Part shown: one piece after another, positions 7,158 to 14,384 of the stretch
Layout: every line of letters begins with the position of its first letter
How positions within the stretch are numbered: the stretch's first letter is position 1
NCBI GenBank assembly: GCA_022792535.1
Contig: JAAWBG010000024.1
Coordinates: 59,436-123,435 of the forward strand
Source of the DNA: Lachnospiraceae bacterium
GTDB taxonomy: Bacteria; Bacillota; Clostridia; Lachnospirales; Lachnospiraceae
Direction: 5' to 3'
DNA length: 64,000 nucleotides
Made by a program: the position numbers and the translations under genes
The notes under the pieces: generated by a model
Told to the model about the DNA's origin: nothing
Databases searched by the model: none
Seen by the model: only the letters and a program-made list of their open reading frames with translations

Positions 7158-8687
7158 ATGAAGAAAACAAAGAATTTAAAAAGAAAGAAAAAACAATGGA
7201 AGGAAACAGGGATTTTTTATCTGTTTCATCCTTCTGATCTGCAGAGACAGATTAATAGTTATGGCTATAGTTTTTCGATGGGAAGGTATGTGATATTTCT
7301 TTTAACCGCCATCGGAGGAGCAGTTGGATGTGGTATTTTGTTTTCGCTGCATTGGTATTTTGTGGTAATCATTGCATTGGTATGTCTTGGTAATCTGCCC
7401 TTTTTAGTTTTAGATGGATATAAGCAGATGTATGAACATAAACGTTTTCTGGATATTTCTGATTACATGGAGCAGATTTTATATTCTTTTCGGGCAAATC
7501 AAAAAATAGTTAGTGCGCTGAAAGATACAGGTTCCTTATTTGAAGAAGGACAGATGCATAAAGCAATCCACCAGGCCGCTGCTTATATTGAAGAGGGAAA
7601 ATATCAGAGAAATCTGTATAAGGAGGCCCTGGAAATTATAGAGCAGGAATATCCGGCAAAACGCCTGCCGGCAATTCATGAGTTTATGCGAATGGTGGAG
7701 AACCATGGAGGGTCCTGTGGAGAAGCCATAGATCTGTTGCTGCAGGATAAGGCCATTTGGGCAGACAATGTTCTGCTGCTGCAAGAAGATAAAAAAGCAG
7801 CGCGTATCAGAGTGATATTTTCTCTGGCAGTTACTATGATCTTGGCGGTTGTATTCCACAGCGTATATCGTTCCATGCCATCTCAGTATACCATTATAGG
7901 ACATCCAGTTACGCAGACAGCCACGGTATTGTATCTGTTGTTAGACATCTGGATTTTTTGCAAAGCAAATCGGGAAATTTCTAAAAGCTGGATTGTACAG
8001 GAATCTGGAGAAGAGGAAGAAAAGATATATAGATATCTGCGTATGGTGATAGAATATGATGAGAAGACAGAGCGGAAAAGAAGTATTTTCTGGGGAGGAA
8101 TTTTCTTCTTTACAGGGATTTTGATTGGTGTGATGGGGCATCCATTTTTCGCTCTTGCATTGGCGGGAACCGGGGTTGTTTTTTCAAACCAGCATAAAAT
8201 GGGATACCGCATTGCTTATGACAAAGTAGTAAAAGAGATCAATCGTGTATTTCCTGCATGGCTGATGGAAATGGCGCTGCTGCTACAGGGAAATAACGTA
8301 CAGGTATCCATTGAAAAGACCATTGAACATGCTTCTGCAGTATTAAGGGAAGAATTGCAGAATTTATCTGATCATCTAAAAAAGAAGCCGGATGCCATAG
8401 AACCGTATCTGAATTTTTTGGAAATGTTTCACTTATCTTCGGTGCAGTCTTCCATGAAAATGTTGTATACCATTTCAGAATCAGGAAGTGGGGATGCGCA
8501 GGCCCAGATTCGAATTTTGGTACAGCGAAACAGTAAGATGCTGGACAAATCAGAAAAACTTTCAAATGAAAAAAGTCTTGTGGGGATGAACAGTGTTTTT
8601 TATCTTCCCCAAATTACAGTATCTTTTCAGACAATGATCAATATGGTGGTATTTATGATTGTATTTCTTGGACAGTTGAAAATTTGA
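7158..8687 (+). CDS. TadB-TadC-like platform membrane protein (apparent fusion)
   Basis: At 509 aa this is about twice the size of a single TadB or TadC. Each half shows a hydrophobic pair followed by a T2SSF-like helical cytoplasmic domain: first half TM about 45-90, helical region 95-215, TM 220-265; second half TM 315-350, helical region 360-480, C-terminal TM 488-508. TadB and TadC normally form the inner-membrane platform that couples the ATPase to pilin extraction, so one chain may supply both. AGGAGGGGAA precedes the ATG. Fusion rather than a TadB with an extended tail is inferred from the duplicated layout. Confidence 0.75.
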   Translation: MKKTKNLKRKKKQWKETGIFYLFHPSDLQRQINSYGYSFSMGRYVIFLLTAIGGAVGCGILFSLHWYFVVIIALVCLGNLPFLVLDGYKQMYEHKRFLDISDYMEQILYSFRANQKIVSALKDTGSLFEEGQMHKAIHQAAAYIEEGKYQRNLYKEALEIIEQEYPAKRLPAIHEFMRMVENHGGSCGEAIDLLLQDKAIWADNVLLLQEDKKAARIRVIFSLAVTMILAVVFHSVYRSMPSQYTIIGHPVTQTATVLYLLLDIWIFCKANREISKSWIVQESGEEEEKIYRYLRMVIEYDEKTERKRSIFWGGIFFFTGILIGVMGHPFFALALAGTGVVFSNQHKMGYRIAYDKVVKEINRVFPAWLMEMALLLQGNNVQVSIEKTIEHASAVLREELQNLSDHLKKKPDAIEPYLNFLEMFHLSSVQSSMKMLYTISESGSGDAQAQIRILVQRNSKMLDKSEKLSNEKSLVGMNSVFYLPQITVSFQTMINMVVFMIVFLGQLKI

Positions 8688-8703
8688 ATAGGAGGAATAA
8701 AGT

Positions 8704-9039
8704 ATGGGACAAGTTTTCAAAACCTATCTGGGAATCTTATTTCTGCTTTTGACAGGATTGGTGGGAATCGGGGTTGTGACAGCAGGAGTGGAAGTAACGG
8801 CAGCCCGCAATTATCATGCAGATGTAATCAGTGAAATTGAATGCAGCAATTTTAATAATGGCGTAATAGAAGCCTGCAAACATCAGGCACAGGAAAAAGG
8901 GTATCAATTGAAAATTGCAGACATGGTATATGATGCAGAGAAAAGAGAGCAGATGGCAGAGGTGATTTTATCATTTGATTATGCAATACCTGTTTTGAAT
9001 CTGGTGTCGAACAGGGAGATAAGAGGATTTGCAAGATAG
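8704..9039 (+). CDS. TadE/pseudopilin-like single-pass protein
   Basis: 111 aa with one N-terminal membrane helix (about 7-32, FKTYLGILFLLLTGLVGIGV), then AARNYHADVISEIECSNFNN and a small soluble domain. This matches the layout of TadE-like minor pilins or of small DUF4320-type proteins of clostridial Tad loci. No classical prepilin peptidase site is visible. It lies 16 bases after the platform gene and 8 bases before mini-pilin 2, clearly in one operon. Confidence 0.65.
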   Translation: MGQVFKTYLGILFLLLTGLVGIGVVTAGVEVTAARNYHADVISEIECSNFNNGVIEACKHQAQEKGYQLKIADMVYDAEKREQMAEVILSFDYAIPVLNLVSNREIRGFAR

Positions 9040-9047
9040 GAGGAAAG

Positions 9048-9155
9048 ATGAAGATTATTTTAGAGGAATTTGGAAGCTCAGCTCTCTATGTAATAGCCGG
9101 AGGGGGTATGGCCGGTATTTTTATCTATATGCTGAGCATATTGATAGGGTTCTAA
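9048..9155 (+). CDS. Mini-pilin-like hydrophobic peptide 2 (35 aa)
   Basis: The product starts MKIILEEFGSSALYVIAGGG and is almost entirely one Gly-rich membrane helix. A strong AGGAGGAAAG lies before the ATG, 8 bases after the previous stop. It shares the E-E-[Y/F] opening with peptides at 5690 and 9238. A frame on the same strand at 9029-9235 is a shadow of this gene. The role as an Flp-like subunit is inferred. Confidence 0.65.
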   Translation: MKIILEEFGSSALYVIAGGGMAGIFIYMLSILIGF

Positions 9156-9237
9156 ATTGGCATAGCCAGAGTAACAGGCACTTTAAATTTAACTGCTATG
9201 GAATTGTAAAATATATCAATGATCAGGAGGAATGATT

Positions 9238-9381
9238 ATGAGAGAAATAATAGAAGAATATGCAAATGTAATCGTCGGAGGAACAGCGGCAGCGGTAATA
9301 TCAGGCTTGATGGCAGAATTTTTTCTAGGAGGATCTGGTTTCTATGAGATAGTCATGAATTTTTCACAGAGCATTTGCTAA
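9238..9381 (+). CDS. Mini-pilin-like hydrophobic peptide 3 (47 aa)
   Basis: The product opens MREIIEEYANVIVGGTAAAV, continues as a hydrophobic Gly/Ala-rich helix and ends in a short tail with a terminal Cys. GATCAGGAGGAATG gives a good ribosome-binding site. It is the third member of the M-[K/R]-x-I-x-E-E-[Y/F] set, 12 bases before the next gene. No leader peptide or peptidase gene is visible in the locus. Confidence 0.68.
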   Translation: MREIIEEYANVIVGGTAAAVISGLMAEFFLGGSGFYEIVMNFSQSIC

Positions 9382-9393
9382 AAAGGAGAACTT

Positions 9394-9873
9394 ATGAAAC
9401 AGAATTATAAAATGATGGCAGGTGCAGTTTTGTCAGGAGTTGTACTGATTGCAGTATTGGCAATTCTATCAGGAACAACATTGCTGCCTAAATTAGGAGA
9501 ACATATGGATCATACATCAGAAAACTATTCCAGCTATCAGGATTCAGAGCAGACAAAGATGATCTGTGACAGAAAAGTACCGGAGATTATTCGTAAGAAT
9601 TCTAGTATATGGAAGCCAGGAGAAGAAATACGGATTTCGGAAGTATTTGAAGGAACCGATGCAGATGGAAAGCAGACAGAGATGAAAGTGTTGGATATTC
9701 AAGACAGAGAGGGAAACAGCAGAATGGAGGACTGCTACTGGGAAAAAGAACAAAAGGCGGTATTTTCGGAGAGAGGAATGTACCTGATAGAACTCAAAAC
9801 TACAGATCAACAGAAGAAATCTGCGGATAAGAGATTTATTCTATTGATAGACGACAGACAAGGAGGAATATGA
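9394..9873 (+). CDS. Single-pass membrane protein of the Tad-like locus
   Basis: 159 aa: N-terminal membrane helix at about 7-27 (KMMAGAVLSGVVLIAVLAIL) and an extracellular soluble domain rich in Glu, Lys and Ser. It is not a recognised family; the architecture fits a minor pseudopilin or assembly factor. AAAAGGAGAACTT precedes the ATG, and the stop overlaps the start of the next gene by 4 bases, implying coupled translation. Confidence 0.7.
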   Translation: MKQNYKMMAGAVLSGVVLIAVLAILSGTTLLPKLGEHMDHTSENYSSYQDSEQTKMICDRKVPEIIRKNSSIWKPGEEIRISEVFEGTDADGKQTEMKVLDIQDREGNSRMEDCYWEKEQKAVFSERGMYLIELKTTDQQKKSADKRFILLIDDRQGGI

Positions 9874-10460
9874 AACATACAATATATGGAATATCACTGG
9901 CAGTTATCACAATGTTGGTGGTGGCAGTTGTGATGGGACTCAGCGGACGAAATGTTCGGAGAAATGAAATGGAAACAGCTTTGAATGCCGCAGCAGAACA
10001 GTCTCTGGAACAGTTGAAAATGAAAAAAGGTTATAAGATAGAGACATATCAGGAACTAATTGCTGATTTTAATCAAAGTCTGTTTTTACAGATGGAATCG
10101 GATTCTGATATTCGTGTAGAAGTCCTTGCAGCAGATATCGAGAAAGGATTGCTTGATGTAAGAATTACGGAAGATTATTACAATATTTTAGGAAAAAAAG
10201 AACAGGCGATATGCCGGAAATCTGTGATTTTAGAAGAATACACAGAAAAAAGGCCATATCATAAGGTCACATTTCTGGTAGATGGAGAGGTGTATGATCA
10301 ATATACTATTTGTGAAGGAGAAACGTGTGTTCAGCCTCAAAATCCGAAAAAGGAAAATAAGACATTTTGCTATTGGAAAAAGCCGGGAGAGGATCAGGAA
10401 TGCAAATTAGAACAGTGTGTCTGTACAGACGATCTAGTTTTGGAAGCTGTATTTAGTTAG
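9870..10460 (+). CDS. Membrane-anchored protein with one InlB-type repeat
   Basis: 196 aa. N-terminal helix at about 5-24, then RRNEMETALNAAAEQSLEQL, a sequence pattern seen after the helix in TadF/TadG-like pilus proteins. The last ~70 residues (HKVTFLVDGEVYDQY ... LVLEAVF) follow the Listeria-Bacteroides/InlB B-repeat pattern, with two Cys pairs. The same repeat type dominates the next protein, so the two may assemble together. Overlaps 9394-9873 by 4 bases. Confidence 0.7.
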   Translation: MKHTIYGISLAVITMLVVAVVMGLSGRNVRRNEMETALNAAAEQSLEQLKMKKGYKIETYQELIADFNQSLFLQMESDSDIRVEVLAADIEKGLLDVRITEDYYNILGKKEQAICRKSVILEEYTEKRPYHKVTFLVDGEVYDQYTICEGETCVQPQNPKKENKTFCYWKKPGEDQECKLEQCVCTDDLVLEAVFS

Positions 10461-10474
10461 AAGGGAGGGTATAT

Positions 10475-13400
10475 ATGAAAATAAGGTTGATGGGGATAAT
10501 ATTATCGTTTCTTCTATCCGCGGAAAGTATATATGTTCCTGTGAGTTCTAAAATTCAGGAACCAGATAAATCAGAATTCAATACTTTAAAAGAATCAGAA
10601 CAAAGCTTTGAATTATTGGAACAAGAGGAGAAACAAGAGGAAGCAGAAAAGCATGATCCCAAAGAACTGGAGCAAGATTTGAAACCATCTTCTTCAAAGC
10701 AAAAGGAAGATGAGGAGAAAAAAATAGAAAAAGAGGGAGGGAACAAGAAAGAGAACCAGGAGGAAAAGAAGAAGAAAAAAGAGAAGCAGAAAGAAAAAGG
10801 AGGAAAAGAAGAAATCCTGTTTCAGGCAGATACCCCTGTAAAAGGTGCGGACCGCCTGAATGTGATTATCCAGGATACCGCAGAAAGAAAATTGAAACTA
10901 GATGGTCTTGAGACCCTGGACGGAAGCATAAAAAAAGAAGGATATCATATCGAAGGAAGTCGGAACATCACTTGTCACCATACGTCCGGGGACATTAACG
11001 GAAGCATTCTGTGCACACCAGGGAAAGCGGAGAAAAACCCGACGAAGGAGGAATTGAAAGCTAACCTTAAGGCAACCGGCATTTTGAAAAAGAAACCATA
11101 TAAAACCTGGATTGCGGATGTGGATAAAGGAGGAACAAAGAATACGGTTTCCCACTTTGCCATGTATGCAGAAGTAAAAGGGGTGGGAGGCACGTCTATG
11201 CCCCTTGCAGAACCGTATGTCTGTCAGGGAGACGGCTATGCAGGATATGCTTATTATGAACATTTCTTGTCATACTGCCCAAATATAGACCAGTTTTTCC
11301 AAGTGGGGGCCAGCCATATCTGGCTGGGGTGCACAAAGGGGGATGTGGGTTCTAATGAATCTGCCAGCACTCCATGTACCCATACGTTTCCGATTTATAA
11401 ATTTGTGCCGGACATTTACCGGGTAAAGTTAAGTAACCAGGGTGCAGAGACTGCCGGAACTGAAAACATCTATGAGCGGTATAAGGATGGATGGTATCTG
11501 AATGAGAAGTGCAGTAAGGCTCTGCATACGCCAGATAAGATCAGCAGAATCAGTCTGCCGAAACGTGCCGGCTGTCAGTTTCAGGGTTATTACGATGCGA
11601 AGAGCGGCGGAACCCAGATGATCAATGCAGAAGGCGCCTTGACATCAAAAGGAAGGGCTTCTTATAAGATGTTAGGAAATCAGACCTGGTATGCCCAGTG
11701 GAAACCGAATGTTTTAATGGTAAAGTACCATGCCAATGGCGGGAGCATAATGGGAAGCCCGTCCTCAGATATCCGTACCTTTACCAGTAATTGGAGCTAT
11801 AAGAGCTCAGCCAAAGATCCGAAGAACTTTTCCTCCTTCGGCCTGGCCCGGACCGGCTATGACCGGAAAGACGGGGCAGAATGGAATATAAAATCAGACG
11901 GGAAAGGCACTTCTTTTGATCAGGACGTAAAGTATGAGATGCTGGAATATGCCCCTAATTTGAAGAACGGAGACCAGACCATTACCCTGTATGCCCAGTG
12001 GACGCCAAAAACCTATACAGTGACGCTGGACCACCAATTGAAATCCCCAGAGGCTGCAGGAACGCCGAAAATCTATGAGAAATATAATACTGGATGGTAT
12101 CTGGATTCGAAGTGTACGAAAAAATTGATAGAGATTGCGCCTCCTCAAAAAATGGGTTACGTGTTTCAGGGCTATTACAGTGCAAAAATTGGCGGAACCC
12201 AGATGATTAATAAGGATGGAGAGCTGACCGTTTCTGGAACGAATAACTGCAAGCTGGCAAAGAATGCCACCTGGTATGCCCATTACAAGTATCAGATCGG
12301 CTGTACAGATTATGTAGACATTCCCTGTGACCTTACAAAACAGAAAGAAGACAACAGGGAAGAATTCGGTGTGCAGATTGCTTACGAAGAGGGGACTGGA
12401 AAGGTAAAAGTTCATACAGATGGCGGTAGCACATCGGTTGCCTTAGAAGGAAAGCCTGCAGGGACAAAGACCGGAACGTTTATTTCGATTCTTGCCGGAA
12501 GTTCTGCATCCAGTCTGACAGATGGGGAAGGAAACGGAGAACTATCCTTAACTCCCAGGGAGGGAACTGCCTACCAGCTGAAAACGGTAAGACAGGGAAA
12601 AACCCTCTGTGACCGTGTCATCTACTTCCAGAATGGAAGATTCCGCACCCTGGTAAAACTGGGAGAGAAAGGAACGAAAGAAGCCGCCCAGGGAAGCGCC
12701 CTTTCCGGAAGCGCCTGGGGAACGGAAGAGAATGCTTATGCCTTTTATCAGTATGATTCCTGTACGGAATTAAAGAACATTCAGGCGCCGGGAAATGTCT
12801 GCCGATATTTTACCTATAAAGATGTAAACCTGGCCTACAGCGGAAACGGAGCCACTTCTGGGACTAACATCCTGGAGCAGAATGTCTCCTTAGAGGACGC
12901 CTACCAGTTCCGGGCGAATGGGTTTGAGAAAGAAACCGTAGAAAAGAAAAAGACAGCAGATCAGAAAGAATATGAATGCAGGGTGAAGTACCGTTTTGTG
13001 GAATGGGGTATGAAATGGACAGTTTATCAAGAAAATCAAAAGAAAGAAACCCAGAAAATCTATCAGGAAGCGGGAAATGTGAATGCTGTTTCTGATCATA
13101 CTACAGAGGACATCCATACTTATCAAATTGCAGAGCCAATACCTGTTGCAGGCAGTATACTAGGATTATTCGACAGCAGGAAAGGTGCATCTAAGAACCA
13201 ACAGGTAAGAGGAGCTAAAGACCAGGCAAAGGAATATATTAACTTCCAGGCCAAATGGAACGCCTTTCCCACGATTGTAGTGACGCCGGGAGACAGCCTT
13301 GAATTTTACGAAGGAGAGGAGGTTACAAAGGAAGACTTGGCCAATCACCTGACCTCTCATGATAAAGAAGACAATGATCGAAAGAAACAGCCTTATGTCC

Positions 13401-14188
13401 CGGATTTGAATGATAAGCTGCGGATTGTAAAGGTGTCCTACCCAGAATCGGAAAACAAGAGTCAGAAGGCTTATGAGAGGGTTTATGAGGAAGATGTACC
13501 GGAGGATTTTCTGTTAGATACGTATTATTTGAAGCTGGAGAAAGACGAGGTTGTAGAAGTACAGGTGACCTTTGCGGTGACGGACAAGGACGGAAACACC
13601 ACGAAAGAAACTTTTCCAGTAAAAGTAAAATATAATAATTACCCGGAGATCAGCAGTGAGGATATCTTTTATTACTTTAAGGAAGAGGCTAATAAAGGAG
13701 AGATTACAGAGGAAGCGTTGCTTGGAAGAGGAACCGCACAAGATGCGGAAGACGGAGATTTGACGGATCAGTTGGGATTGAGGGATTTTGATCCTCAGGG
13801 GATCAAGATGCAGACGGAGGCCAAGACAGAATTTACCATCACCTACCAGGTGACGGACGCCTATAAGAAGACTACTTATAAGACCGTGACCCTTTTAGTA
13901 TGGGATGAAGACGCAGTGATTGCAGAGACGCCGAAGTATTATGTGCGTTATATTTCAGAAAAGTATTTAGATACTTTAGAAAAAAACTCTGCCTGGCGGG
14001 AAGTGGAGAACATGGCATACTTAAAGAGGATTCTCTGGAATGAGACCCCTATGGAAGTCTGGGAGTTTACCCATGAAGACGTACTGGCAGTCCAGGAATG
14101 GATCACAGAAGATGGAGACGGGAATTGGAAAATTGGGAAGAGGGCAAACCAGGAATTTTTAAAAAGGTTTGCTTACTGTAAGCAGTGA
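10475..14188 (+). CDS. Large secreted InlB/Listeria-Bacteroides repeat protein
   Basis: 1237 aa. Residues 1-25 look like a signal peptide. Residues 35-115 are a Glu/Lys/Gln-rich low-complexity stalk. From about 310 to 620 are InlB B-type repeats, each ending in a WYAQWKPN / LYAQWTPK / WYAHYK motif; two share the same YKDGWYLNEKC / YNTGWYLDSKC core. Residues ~910-1170 contain Ig/cadherin-like modules (ITYQVTDAYKKTT, FAVTDKDGNTT). No LPXTG or SLH anchor is visible, so surface retention may depend on the Tad-like apparatus. It lies 14 bases after the previous gene. An adhesin role is inferred. Confidence 0.82.
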   Translation: MKIRLMGIILSFLLSAESIYVPVSSKIQEPDKSEFNTLKESEQSFELLEQEEKQEEAEKHDPKELEQDLKPSSSKQKEDEEKKIEKEGGNKKENQEEKKKKKEKQKEKGGKEEILFQADTPVKGADRLNVIIQDTAERKLKLDGLETLDGSIKKEGYHIEGSRNITCHHTSGDINGSILCTPGKAEKNPTKEELKANLKATGILKKKPYKTWIADVDKGGTKNTVSHFAMYAEVKGVGGTSMPLAEPYVCQGDGYAGYAYYEHFLSYCPNIDQFFQVGASHIWLGCTKGDVGSNESASTPCTHTFPIYKFVPDIYRVKLSNQGAETAGTENIYERYKDGWYLNEKCSKALHTPDKISRISLPKRAGCQFQGYYDAKSGGTQMINAEGALTSKGRASYKMLGNQTWYAQWKPNVLMVKYHANGGSIMGSPSSDIRTFTSNWSYKSSAKDPKNFSSFGLARTGYDRKDGAEWNIKSDGKGTSFDQDVKYEMLEYAPNLKNGDQTITLYAQWTPKTYTVTLDHQLKSPEAAGTPKIYEKYNTGWYLDSKCTKKLIEIAPPQKMGYVFQGYYSAKIGGTQMINKDGELTVSGTNNCKLAKNATWYAHYKYQIGCTDYVDIPCDLTKQKEDNREEFGVQIAYEEGTGKVKVHTDGGSTSVALEGKPAGTKTGTFISILAGSSASSLTDGEGNGELSLTPREGTAYQLKTVRQGKTLCDRVIYFQNGRFRTLVKLGEKGTKEAAQGSALSGSAWGTEENAYAFYQYDSCTELKNIQAPGNVCRYFTYKDVNLAYSGNGATSGTNILEQNVSLEDAYQFRANGFEKETVEKKKTADQKEYECRVKYRFVEWGMKWTVYQENQKKETQKIYQEAGNVNAVSDHTTEDIHTYQIAEPIPVAGSILGLFDSRKGASKNQQVRGAKDQAKEYINFQAKWNAFPTIVVTPGDSLEFYEGEEVTKEDLANHLTSHDKEDNDRKKQPYVPDLNDKLRIVKVSYPESENKSQKAYERVYEEDVPEDFLLDTYYLKLEKDEVVEVQVTFAVTDKDGNTTKETFPVKVKYNNYPEISSEDIFYYFKEEANKGEITEEALLGRGTAQDAEDGDLTDQLGLRDFDPQGIKMQTEAKTEFTITYQVTDAYKKTTYKTVTLLVWDEDAVIAETPKYYVRYISEKYLDTLEKNSAWREVENMAYLKRILWNETPMEVWEFTHEDVLAVQEWITEDGDGNWKIGKRANQEFLKRFAYCKQ

Positions 14189-14294
14189 CAGAATAAAAGA
14201 AATTAAAAACAGAGGGAGAACATGGTTTTCTTTTTGAACAAAAAGCCAGTACCTTGAAAACAAAATATTGAGAGATAGAAATAGAACAAAAGTT

Positions 14295-14323
14295 TTGTCT
14301 TTTCTTTCAGGATATGGTATAGT
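14295..14323 (+). promoter_or_regulatory. Promoter for the LRR/Ig surface protein
   Basis: -35 TTGTCT (14295-14300), 17-bp spacer, -10 TATAGT (14318-14323). It lies inside a longer upstream frame for the next gene, which shows that translation must start after it. The LRR protein is therefore probably transcribed separately from the Tad-like operon. Confidence 0.6.
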
Positions 14324-14384
14324 AAAAACAAGAAAAAAGCAACAGGAAACCATGGAATTTAAGGGGAAAAGGAAGGACAGGGGT

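Noticed and set aside
9029..9235. 68-codon frame overlapping mini-pilin 2
   Set aside because: It overlaps the better supported 35-aa gene with its own AGGAGG site and has a composition typical of an off-frame reading (Arg/Ser/Cys-rich).
10555..10746. Minus-strand serine-rich frame opposite the charged stalk of the InlB-repeat protein
   Set aside because: Same antisense artefact of a Glu/Lys-rich region.
14268..14384. Upstream start of the LRR surface protein
   Set aside because: It includes a likely promoter, and the signal peptide is properly placed only from 14352 or 14385.
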